Origin: Sandaracinus amylolyticus
GTDB taxonomy: Bacteria > Myxococcota_A > Polyangia > Polyangiales > Sandaracinaceae
Reading direction: 5' to 3'
Length of the DNA stretch: 64,000 nt
Assembly: GCF_021631985.1 (NCBI RefSeq)
Contig: NZ_CP070225.1
Coordinates: 682,001 to 746,000, forward strand
The translations under genes and the position numbers were made by a program. Positions 43,444 to 51,346 of the stretch are shown here, piece after piece (position 1 is the stretch's first letter; each line of letters starts with the position of its first letter). The notes under the pieces are model-generated. The model was given only the letters and a program-made list of their open reading frames with translations, did no database searches and had not been told where the DNA came from.

Positions 43444-46400
43444 TCACCACGAGCAGAGCCACACCGCCCCTGCGTCGGCCGCGCTTCCGTCGGTGGGATC
43501 GGTCGCGCTGCCCGAGTCGTCTCCGGGCGCCGAGAACGCGAGGAAGCGCTCGCCGAGCGCGACCTCGCTGCCGCCGCGATCGGCCGCGTCGACCGTCGCG
43601 CCCTTCACGTGCGCGACGAGCAGCCAGGTGCCGTGGCGACGCGCGTAGAGGTACACGCCGCCACCGTCGACCGGCCCGGTCCGGTTCGCGCGCGAAGAGA
43701 GGCTCACGCCGGTGCCGACCGTGTCCTCGCTCGGTGCGCCGACGAGCAGCAGGTCGTCGCGGATGGCGACCGCGCTGCCGAACCGGTCCTGACAGAACGG
43801 CGCCGGGCTCTTGATGTAGTGCGTGAGATCGAAGCGGGTCGCGCCGCGCTGGTACACGTAGAGCGCGCCGTAGTCCTTCTCCTCCGACGTCGAGCACGCG
43901 GCGTGCGGCGTGCCGGCGCCGGGGTTGGTCGGTCCGCTCACGCCTGCGACCGCCGACTCGTCCTTGCTGTGGACGACGAGCGTCGCGCCATCGAGCGCGA
44001 GCGTCTCGGCGTAGTTGTCCCAGGGGCCGACGCCGAAGCTCGCGGTGCGCTGCGACTCGCTGTACGTGCTCGCGCCGGGATCACGATCGTAGGCGACCGC
44101 GTTGCCCATGTTGTTGCCGGTCCACATCTCGCCGATGACGATCCGCCCGCTCGAGATGGCCGCGCTCGCGCCGAAGAGCGGGCTCGGGTTGCCGCGCCAC
44201 GTCGTGATCGGGGTCGCGCCCACGCGCGGATCGAACACGTGCACGTGCGCCGAGCGCGACGAGACCACGACCGTGCCCCGCTCGCGATCGCACGCGACGG
44301 CACGACCGAGCTCCGTGCCCGACGTGCTCGCGCGCAGCGCGTGCGCCCACTGCCAGCGCCCTGCGCTGCGGTGGTAGTGGTGCAGCGTGCCCTCGTTCGA
44401 CGCGCTGTCGTCGGTGAGCGGCATGCCGATCGCCGCGTCGTCGCCGATCGCCGTGACGTAGAGATCGTCGCCGCAGAGCGCGACCTGGCCGCCGAAGAAG
44501 TCGTCCTGATCCTGCTCGGCCGGTGCGAGCCGCGTGACCTGCCGCGCGCCCGTGCTCGTGATCGCGAACACGTACGCCGCGCCCGCGCGTGCCGTCCCGC
44601 CCGCGCTCGCTGCGAGGCGCGCGCCCACGAGGAGCTCCGCATGGTCGGCGCCGAGCGAGCTGCCGAACTCCATGCCCGCGACCGGCGTGCTCGGTCGCAC
44701 GTAGCGCAGCGTGCAGCCGGGACGCGCGAACGTGATCGTGTAGACGGTGCCGTCGGGCCCGACGACCGAGTGCGTGCTCCCATCGGCGCCTGCGATCCAC
44801 GCCGACGCCTGGCCGTGCGTGAGGCTCGCTCCGTCGACGCGCGCGCACGCGCCCGCGACCTCGCCCGCGCAGTGCGGGACGACGCGCACGTCGGGCGCGG
44901 TGAACGGCAGCCGCAGCGTGTACGTCGTGACGTCGGCCGCGAACGCGGGCTCGAGGTGCCCGTCGGACACCGCCAGGAAGCTCAGCACGCCGCTGCGCAC
45001 GCAGTCGCCGTCGTCGACGCGCCCGTCGCAGTCGGAGTCCGCGAGATCGCCGCACACGTCGGGCGCGCCGGGCCGCGCGCGAGGATCGCTGTCGTCGCAG
45101 TCGCTCGCGTCGTTCACGAGCCCGGCGACACCCTCGCACGCCGACACCGCGGGGCGTCGCGCGTCGCCCGAGCCGTCGCCGTCGGCATCGGGGAAGAGCA
45201 TCACGAGCAGGCCTTCGTCGATCGCGCCGTCGCAGTCCTGATCGAGCCCGTCGCAGGTTTCGACGGCGCCCGGGAAGATGCCGGGCTCGTAGGGCACGCA
45301 GTCGCCGCCGCGCTGCACGTGCCCCGCGACCGGCTCGGCGCTGACGACCGACACGAGGTCGTCGCCGAAGCCGTCTCCGTCGTCGTCGAGGTACCAGCGG
45401 GTCGGGTCGGCGGCCTCGTCGATCTCGCCGTCGCAGTCGTTGTCGCGACCATCGGCGAGCTCGGGCGCCGAGGGCGCGGTGCGCCAGTCGCGATCGTCGC
45501 AGTCGGTGCCGCCGCACGCGAGGTCGGCCACGCCGTCGCCGTCGTCGTCCTCGAAGTCGCCCGGTGTGATGGCGAAGTTCGCGCGGCCATCGCAGTTGTC
45601 GTCGCGACCGTTGCACTGCTCGGGAGAGGCGGGCGAGACCGACGCGTCGAAGTCGCTGCAGTCGCCGCTCGCGAGGCTGTACGCGACGGGCCCACCGGGC
45701 GCGCTGCAGCTCACGATCGGCGCGGAGCGCTGCTCGCCGTAGCCATCGCCGTCGGCGTCGCGGTACCAGGGCTGCGCGCTCGCGTCGAACGCGTCGCGCG
45801 TCGCGGGATCGCAGTCGTTGTCGATGCCGTCGCACGCCTCGCCGAGCGAGGGGCTCACCTCGGGGCTCGTGTCGTCGCAGTCGCCCGCGGTCTCGACGAA
45901 CCCGACGTCGCCGAGGCAGCCCACGACGGGGCGCTCGGCGTCGCCGTGCCCGTCGGCGTCGGCGTCGATGAACCCGGGCACGCCGACGGTCTCGTCGAGC
46001 TCGCCGTCGCAGTCGTTGTCGACGTGATCGCAGACCTCGGAGGCGGTCGGGTACACGCCGCGGCGCGCGTCGTCGCAGTCGTCGCCGCAGCGCTCGGTCT
46101 CGCTGCCGAGCGCGTTGCAGCAGCGCGCGTCGACGCGACCGTCGGAGTCGAGATCACGATCACCGAACGTCGTGAGATCGCAGTCCTCGTCGTGACCGTC
46201 GACGTCGCAGACCTCGGTGTTGCCGGGGAAGGTGGTCGCGTCGGAGTCGTCGCAGTCGTCGCCGCCGCAGTCGACCGCATCGGCGCCGTCACCGTCGGCG
46301 TCGGTCGCGATCGCGCAGTCGCTCGTGCAGCGCGCGCCGGCCTCGTCGCAGGTCTGGCTCTCGAGGCAGGGATCCTCCGCGGGGACGCAGCCGCGCGCGT

Positions 46401-46611
46401 CGGCAGCGGGATCGTCGGGCGCGCAGCGCTCGGCGCCGTTGCAGAACACCTCGTCGTCGCACTGCTCGTGCTGCTCGCAGCGTCCGGGTGGACCGCCGTC
46501 GTCGCCGGGGGCGACCGGAGCGGGCTCGCAAGCGGCGAGCGCGAGCAGCGCGACGAAGCCGGCGAGCGCGGGCATCGCCAGCGTCGGTTCCCCTGTGCGA
46601 GACGGGCGCAT
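43444..46611 (-). CDS. Large MopE-motif lipoprotein with C-terminal beta-propeller
   Basis: 1055 residues. A lipobox ends at LAAC (about residue 28). Residues about 45-105 form a Cys-rich head. About 105-545 hold ten or so MopE-type units with 'DADGDGYGEQ', 'CDHVDNDCDGELDE', 'CNGRDDNCDG' and so on; the acidic pairs suggest calcium or copper binding. About 555-650 look like a cadherin-like beta-sandwich ('LSFLAVSDGHLEPAFAADVTTY'). About 655-1050 carry FG-GAP-type propeller blades ('MEFGSSLGADHAELLVGARL', 'FGGQVALCGDDLYVTA', 'FGASAAISSGRIVIGEM', 'FGSAVAIRDDLLLVGAPS'). This is the domain design of outer-surface proteins. Function unknown. Confidence 0.75.
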   Translation of the reverse strand: MRPSRTGEPTLAMPALAGFVALLALAACEPAPVAPGDDGGPPGRCEQHEQCDDEVFCNGAERCAPDDPAADARGCVPAEDPCLESQTCDEAGARCTSDCAIATDADGDGADAVDCGGDDCDDSDATTFPGNTEVCDVDGHDEDCDLTTFGDRDLDSDGRVDARCCNALGSETERCGDDCDDARRGVYPTASEVCDHVDNDCDGELDETVGVPGFIDADADGHGDAERPVVGCLGDVGFVETAGDCDDTSPEVSPSLGEACDGIDNDCDPATRDAFDASAQPWYRDADGDGYGEQRSAPIVSCSAPGGPVAYSLASGDCSDFDASVSPASPEQCNGRDDNCDGRANFAITPGDFEDDDGDGVADLACGGTDCDDRDWRTAPSAPELADGRDNDCDGEIDEAADPTRWYLDDDGDGFGDDLVSVVSAEPVAGHVQRGGDCVPYEPGIFPGAVETCDGLDQDCDGAIDEGLLVMLFPDADGDGSGDARRPAVSACEGVAGLVNDASDCDDSDPRARPGAPDVCGDLADSDCDGRVDDGDCVRSGVLSFLAVSDGHLEPAFAADVTTYTLRLPFTAPDVRVVPHCAGEVAGACARVDGASLTHGQASAWIAGADGSTHSVVGPDGTVYTITFARPGCTLRYVRPSTPVAGMEFGSSLGADHAELLVGARLAASAGGTARAGAAYVFAITSTGARQVTRLAPAEQDQDDFFGGQVALCGDDLYVTAIGDDAAIGMPLTDDSASNEGTLHHYHRSAGRWQWAHALRASTSGTELGRAVACDRERGTVVVSSRSAHVHVFDPRVGATPITTWRGNPSPLFGASAAISSGRIVIGEMWTGNNMGNAVAYDRDPGASTYSESQRTASFGVGPWDNYAETLALDGATLVVHSKDESAVAGVSGPTNPGAGTPHAACSTSEEKDYGALYVYQRGATRFDLTHYIKSPAPFCQDRFGSAVAIRDDLLLVGAPSEDTVGTGVSLSSRANRTGPVDGGGVYLYARRHGTWLLVAHVKGATVDAADRGGSEVALGERFLAFSAPGDDSGSATDPTDGSAADAGAVWLCSW

Positions 46612-46680
46612 GCTCCGAGGCTACAGGAGCGCGTCCACTGGAATAAGGGGGCCCGAGCGGATCCGACCGCACGAAACGCC

Positions 46681-46726
46681 GAGGGCGGCAGCCCGCGCGG
46701 GAGAACCCGTGCGGACGACCGCCCTC
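46681..46726 (-). terminator. Hairpin terminator after fadN
   Basis: GAGGGCGG (46681-46688) pairs with CCGCCCTC (46719-46726), with an inner stem CCGC-G-CGGG / CCCG-T-GCGG. It lies about 30 bases past the fadN stop on the minus strand. Confidence 0.7.
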
Positions 46727-46755
46727 TCTGTGCCCCGATCGTGCGGGGACCCGCG

Positions 46756-49128
46756 TCAGTTACGCAGGGGCTTGTTGTTCATCAGCATGTACTGCATGCG
46801 CTCCTGGCTCTTCGGCTCGCCGCAGAGGCTGAGGAACGCCTCGCACTCGAGGTCCAGGATCTCCTGCTCCGTGACCTCGTGGGTGTGGCCCGCCGCGCCG
46901 CCGCAAAGGACCTCCGCGACCTTCGTCGCGATCTTCGCGTCGTGCTCGCTCGCGTGGCCGCCCGCGACCAGCGTGTCGACCATCATGCGCAGCGTCGCGA
47001 TGCCGTTCTCGCCGGGGAGCACGTACGCGCGCGGCGTCGGCGCGTGGTAGCCGCTCTCCGCGAGGCCGATCGCGCGCTGCTTCGCCTCGTGCAGCTGGCG
47101 CGCACGATCGAACGACACGCCGTCGGTCTTGCGGAAGTAGCCGAACTGCTGCGCCTCGACCGCGCTCGTCGCGACGCTCGCCAGGGCGATGTTCTTGAAC
47201 ACCTGAGTCACAATTGCGTAGGTGTCCACGTTCGCGCCCTGCACCAGGCCCTCGAGCGCGCGCCACAGCATGTTCAGGTTGCCCGCGCCGCCCGGCAGCA
47301 GGCCGACGCCGACCTCGACGAGGCCCGAGTAGGTCTCCGCCGCCGCCTGCACCGCGTCGCAGCCGAAGCAGAGCTCGAGACCGCCGCCCAGCGTCATGCC
47401 GTAGGGCGCCGCGACCACCGGCACCGCCGCGTACTTCATGCGCTGCGTGGCCTGCTGGTACCCCTTCACCATCGTGCGCAGCTGGTCCCACGCGCCCTGC
47501 TGCGCCGCCATCACGACGCCGAACAGGTTCGCGCCGACGCAGAAGTGCTCGCCCTGGTTGACGATCACCATCGCGCGGAAGCTGTCCTCCGCCTTCGCCG
47601 ACGCCTCGTGCAGCATCGAGATCACGTCGGGATCGATGCTGTTCGCCTTCGTCTTGAAGGTGACGCCGAGCACGCCGTCACCGAGGTCCCACGCCTCCGC
47701 GCCCGCGTTCTGCAGCACCGGCGCGCTGCCCTTGCGGAGCTGCGGCAGCGTGACCTCGCGGGGATCCTTCGCGCGCGCCACGTACGCGCCCTTCGCGAGA
47801 TCCCACACCGCGCCGTCCTCGCGGTAGAAGCCCTTCGCGCCCTTCGCCTTCATGTCGAGGATCGACTTCGGCAGCGCGACGCCGTCCTTCACCATGCGGT
47901 CGGTCGTCTCGACGAAGCCGAGCGCATCCCACGTCTCGAAGGGACCGAGCTCCCAGTTGTATCCCCAGCGCATCGAGTCATCGATCGCGACCACGTCGTC
48001 CGTGATCTCGCCGATGCGGCGCGCCGAGTACGCGAGGGCGCGCGCGAGCACCTTCCACGCGAACGCGCCGGCCTTGCCCTGGTCCGCGACGAGCGCGCGC
48101 ACGCGCTCCTTCGGGTCCTCGATCTTCGCGATCTTCTTGGTGGCCTTCGCGATCTCCTCGTCGCCATCCTTCGGGCGGTACTCGATCGTCGCGGGATCGA
48201 TCGCCTCGCTCTCCGCCTTGCTCTTGCCGCGGCGGTAGAAGCCGGCCTTGGTCTTGTTGCCGAGGAGCTTCTTCTCGACCATCTGGCGGATGAAGCCGGG
48301 GACCTCGAAGACCTTGCGCTCTTCGTCCTCCGGCAGCGCCTTGAAGCAGTTGTCGGCGACGTGGACGAAGGTGTCGAGGCCGACGAGATCCGCGGTGCCG
48401 AACGACGCGCTGCGCGGGTGGCCCATCGGGCTGCCGGTGATGTTGTCGACGTCCTCCGGCTTGAGGCCTTCCTCGAGCATGAGGTGGATCGTCGTCATCA
48501 TGCTGTGCACGCCGATGCGGTTGCCCACGAAGTTCGGCGTGTCCTTGCCGACGACGATGCCCTTGCCGAGCTTGTCGCGACCGAAGCGTGCGATGCGCTC
48601 CATCGACGCGGGATCGGTCTCCGGGCCCGCCACGAGCTCGAGGAGCTTCATGTAACGGACCGGGTTGAAGAAGTGCATGACCAGGAAGTTCTTCTTGAAC
48701 TGCTGGCTGCGCCCTTCGACCATGTCGTGGATCCGCAGGCCCGACGTGTTCGACGCCACGATCGTGTGCGGCTGGACGACCTTCTCGAGGCGCTCGAAGA
48801 GGGCGCGCTTGATGTCGAGGCGCTCGATGATCGCCTCGACGATCAGGTCGCACTGACCGGCCTTCTCGAGGTCGTCCTCGAGGTTGCCGACGCTGACGAG
48901 CTTCGCGCTCGAGGGGTGGAAGAACGCGGCGGGGCGCGTCTTGAGGGTCGCGGCGAGGGCGCCTGCAGGGATCGCGTCGCGCTTCGCCTTGGGCGCGTCC
49001 TTGGGCGTGTCCTTCGGCACGATGTCGAGCAGCAGCACCTCGAGCCCCGCGTTCGCCATGTGCGCCGCGATGCCGCTCCCCATCACGCCGGAGCCGAGCA
49101 CCGCCACCCGCCGGATCGCCTTCGCCAT
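46756..49128 (-). CDS. fadN: 3-hydroxyacyl-CoA dehydrogenase/enoyl-CoA hydratase, FadN type
   Basis: 790 residues. Catalyses two middle steps of beta-oxidation. The dehydrogenase part comes first: NAD site 'VAVLGSGVMGSGIAAHMANAG' in outline (about 7-27), 'IVASNTSGLRIHDM', 'HFFNPVRYMKLLELV' and the C-terminal HAD units to about residue 460. The enoyl-CoA hydratase part follows (about 490-690) with 'VVAAPYGMTLGGGLELCFGCD' split, and 'AETYSGLVEVGVGLLPGGAG'. This order, dehydrogenase before hydratase, matches B. subtilis FadN rather than E. coli FadB. ATG 49128 has GAGGAGGTCACGG upstream; a longer upstream reading is GC-rich noise. The leader has two strong hairpins (49151-49208). The thiolase at 36726 is the likely partner. 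Confidence 0.93.
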   Translation of the reverse strand: MAKAIRRVAVLGSGVMGSGIAAHMANAGLEVLLLDIVPKDTPKDAPKAKRDAIPAGALAATLKTRPAAFFHPSSAKLVSVGNLEDDLEKAGQCDLIVEAIIERLDIKRALFERLEKVVQPHTIVASNTSGLRIHDMVEGRSQQFKKNFLVMHFFNPVRYMKLLELVAGPETDPASMERIARFGRDKLGKGIVVGKDTPNFVGNRIGVHSMMTTIHLMLEEGLKPEDVDNITGSPMGHPRSASFGTADLVGLDTFVHVADNCFKALPEDEERKVFEVPGFIRQMVEKKLLGNKTKAGFYRRGKSKAESEAIDPATIEYRPKDGDEEIAKATKKIAKIEDPKERVRALVADQGKAGAFAWKVLARALAYSARRIGEITDDVVAIDDSMRWGYNWELGPFETWDALGFVETTDRMVKDGVALPKSILDMKAKGAKGFYREDGAVWDLAKGAYVARAKDPREVTLPQLRKGSAPVLQNAGAEAWDLGDGVLGVTFKTKANSIDPDVISMLHEASAKAEDSFRAMVIVNQGEHFCVGANLFGVVMAAQQGAWDQLRTMVKGYQQATQRMKYAAVPVVAAPYGMTLGGGLELCFGCDAVQAAAETYSGLVEVGVGLLPGGAGNLNMLWRALEGLVQGANVDTYAIVTQVFKNIALASVATSAVEAQQFGYFRKTDGVSFDRARQLHEAKQRAIGLAESGYHAPTPRAYVLPGENGIATLRMMVDTLVAGGHASEHDAKIATKVAEVLCGGAAGHTHEVTEQEILDLECEAFLSLCGEPKSQERMQYMLMNNKPLRN

Positions 49129-49150
49129 CGTCCGTGACCTCCTCGAAAGC

Positions 49151-49208
49151 TTCGCCGCCGATGAGGCGGCGAACCACCAAATAGCTCCGCGGCGCCGAGG
49201 CCGCGGAG
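49151..49208 (-). promoter_or_regulatory. Two tandem hairpins in the fadN leader
   Basis: TTCGCCGCC / GGCGGCGAA (49151-49159 and 49165-49173, 5-base loop) and CTCCGCGGC / GCCGCGGAG (49185-49193 and 49200-49208, 6-base loop) are both perfect 9-base stems, the first ending about 10 bases before the ribosome site. They may set translation or act as an attenuator; no regulator or RNA family is recognised. The rest of 49129-49393 shows no feature. Confidence 0.5.
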
Positions 49209-49393
49209 CAGCAAACAATCGGGGTCCCGCCCGCGCGAAACGGCGCGGCCGGGGGCGAGAACATCCGCGCATTTCGGGGTGCTTGCAAGGCGGTTTCACG
49301 CAGTGCGTCAAAGACGCTCCGGCGCACGAGGCGAGCGGCGGGGTTGGTACTCGCGGCTGTCGTTCATTGGCCGCGAGCGGAGCTCGCGCGTCC

Positions 49394-50266
49394 TCACCCG
49401 ACCAGCGCGCGGAGCACCTCCTTCGCTTCCACCCGCCCACGCGCGAACCGCGCGCCATGTCCCTCGTAGTCCACCGTCCCGTCGTCCACGCCCGCGCTCA
49501 TCTCCGCGTAGAGCCCCGCGAGATCGGGCGTCATCCCCGCCTGCTGCAGCGCGCCCGCGACCGCCTCGCGCGGAACGCGCACCGTCTTGATCTCGCGCCC
49601 CAGCAGCGCGCTCAGCTCCTTCGCGACGTCGTCGAACGACACGTCGCGCGGCCCTGCGAGCTCCACGATCGCCGCGCGTCCCTCGGCCGGTCCCTCGAGC
49701 AGCGCCTTCGCGCCCGCCTCGCCGATGTCGCGCGTCGCGATCATCGGGATGCGCTTCGTCGGATCGAACGTGCTCGGCAGCACGCCCTGTCCCTTCACCG
49801 CGCCGATCAGGCTGCCGACGTTCTCGACGAAGTACGCGGGGCGAAGCCACGTGAAGCGAGTCGTCGCGATGCGCCCGAGCTCGCGCTCGGCGTGGTGCAC
49901 CGTGCGGATCGGGCCCGTGCCCTTCGTGTGCTGCGCGCCGATCGACGACAGGAACACGACGTGCGGCACCTTCGCGCGGGTGATCGCGCGGCCGAGCGCC
50001 GCGGTCATCTCCGCCTTCTCCCGGATGTTGTCGTTCGACGCGTAGTCGGGCGGGAGCAGCAGGAACGCGCCCTCCGCGCCCTCGAGCGCGCGCGCGACCG
50101 CGGCGTCGTCGTCGAGCGATGCGAGCGCGACCTCCGCGCCCTTCGCGCGCCAGGGCGCGCCCTTGTCCTCGCTGCGCACGATCACGCGCACCTTCCGCTC
50201 TGCTGCGAGCAGCGTCTCCGCGATGACCCCGCCGACGTGACCGGTGACTCCTGCGACGACGAACAT
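49394..50266 (-). CDS. NmrA/SDR-type NAD(P)-binding protein
   Basis: 290 residues. Atypical short-chain dehydrogenase of the NmrA or NAD(P)H:quinone-oxidoreductase kind. N-terminal 'MFVVAGVTGHVGGVIAETLL' has the GxxGxxG-like dinucleotide site; then 'RVIVRSEDKGAPW', 'LLLPPDYASNDN' and 'VVFLSSIGAQHTKGTG'. It could be a redox sensor or a quinone/nucleotide-sugar reductase. ATG 50266 has GAGGAGGAACG upstream. Divergent from a LysR gene 90 bases away, which may regulate it (inference). Confidence 0.82.
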   Translation of the reverse strand: MFVVAGVTGHVGGVIAETLLAAERKVRVIVRSEDKGAPWRAKGAEVALASLDDDAAVARALEGAEGAFLLLPPDYASNDNIREKAEMTAALGRAITRAKVPHVVFLSSIGAQHTKGTGPIRTVHHAERELGRIATTRFTWLRPAYFVENVGSLIGAVKGQGVLPSTFDPTKRIPMIATRDIGEAGAKALLEGPAEGRAAIVELAGPRDVSFDDVAKELSALLGREIKTVRVPREAVAGALQQAGMTPDLAGLYAEMSAGVDDGTVDYEGHGARFARGRVEAKEVLRALVG

Positions 50267-50356
50267 GGCTCGTTCCTCCTCGGCGGCGCGGCCTCTCCGC
50301 GCCACCCGGAGGTCGTTCTGCGGCCCGGGCCGTCATTCGTCGCATCGATGCTATGG

Positions 50357-51346
50357 ATGAACATCATGCACGAGACGAATCTCGCGGCGATCGACCTGAA
50401 CCTGCTGGTCGCGCTCGACGCCCTGCTCGAGGAGCGCAGCGTCACGCGTGCGGCGCGTCGCCTCGGGCTGAGCCAACCCGCCACGAGCCATGCGCTCGCG
50501 AGGCTGCGCGAGCTCGCGAGCGATCCGCTGCTCGTGCGCAGCGGCGCGGCGCTCGTGCCCACGCCTCGCGCCGAGGCGCTCGGGCCCGCGGTGCGCGCGA
50601 TCCTCGCCGACATCCGGCGCACGCTGGCGGGCGAGCGCTTCGATCCCACGACCACGCGCCGCGCGTTCACCATCGGCACCGCGGACTACGGCGAGCTCGT
50701 CCTCTTGCCCTCGCTCCTCCGCGTGCTCGCGCGCGAGGCGCCCGGGATCGACATCGTGGTGCGACCGGTGCCCGAGGACTCCGGCGAGGCGCTCGCGTCG
50801 GGGAAGCTCGACCTCGTGATCGTCGCGAGCTCGAGCTCGGGCGTGGCTCCCTCGCTCGAGCAGAGGCGCCTCTTCGACGACGGGTTCTCGTGCCTCGTGC
50901 GCGCCGATCACCCGGTGCTCGACGAGCCCTGGACGGTCGATCGCTTCGCCGAGATGGGCCACGTGTTCATCGCGCCGCACGGCACACGCGGAGGCGTCGT
51001 CGACGACGCGCTCGCGCGCATCGGGCGCAACCGGCGCGTGGTGGTGATGGTGCCGAGCTTCCTCGGCGCGCCGGCGATCGTCTCGGAGAGCGACCTCGTG
51101 GTGACGCTCCCCTCGCGGCTCGCCGCGCGCATCGCCGATGCGTTCGCGCTCGAGGTGATCGAGCCGCCGCTGCCGCTGCCTCGCTTCACGCTCGTGGCGG
51201 TGTGGCACGAGCGCTCGCACCGCGATCCCGCGCATGCATGGATGCGCAACGCGATCGCCGCCGCCGCGCGCGAGCTCTCGCCGCCGCGAGCGCCCACAGC
51301 ACCGCGAGGGCGGGCACGACGCCGCGGTGCGACGACGCGCGCATGA
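50357..51346 (+). CDS. LysR-family transcriptional regulator
   Basis: About 329 residues. N-terminal winged helix 'AIDLNLLVALDALLEERSVTRAARRLGLSQPATSHALARLRE' in outline (about 10-55), then the effector domain (about 95-300) with 'FTIGTADYGELVLLPSLL' and 'LVIVASSSSG'. It resembles NodD/PcpR-type members. Starts at 50348, 50357 or 50366 are all possible; none has a good ribosome site and I use 50357. The 3' end overlaps the convergent sulfatase by 161 bases; the last 25 residues are Arg-rich and may be an artefact of that overlap. Confidence 0.88.
   Translation: MNIMHETNLAAIDLNLLVALDALLEERSVTRAARRLGLSQPATSHALARLRELASDPLLVRSGAALVPTPRAEALGPAVRAILADIRRTLAGERFDPTTTRRAFTIGTADYGELVLLPSLLRVLAREAPGIDIVVRPVPEDSGEALASGKLDLVIVASSSSGVAPSLEQRRLFDDGFSCLVRADHPVLDEPWTVDRFAEMGHVFIAPHGTRGGVVDDALARIGRNRRVVVMVPSFLGAPAIVSESDLVVTLPSRLAARIADAFALEVIEPPLPLPRFTLVAVWHERSHRDPAHAWMRNAIAAAARELSPPRAPTAPRGRARRRGATTRA

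Noticed and set aside
43054-49137. Open frame of 2027 residues on the plus strand
   Set aside because: It is antisense to the two MopE-type lipoprotein genes and fadN, is rich in Arg/Ala/His/Glu with no domain, and reflects the GC-biased codon pattern, not a gene.
51186-51346. MYXO-CTERM call for the sulfatase
   Set aside because: A helix and Arg run are present but about 20 further residues follow and the preceding Cys is single, so only a resemblance is claimed.
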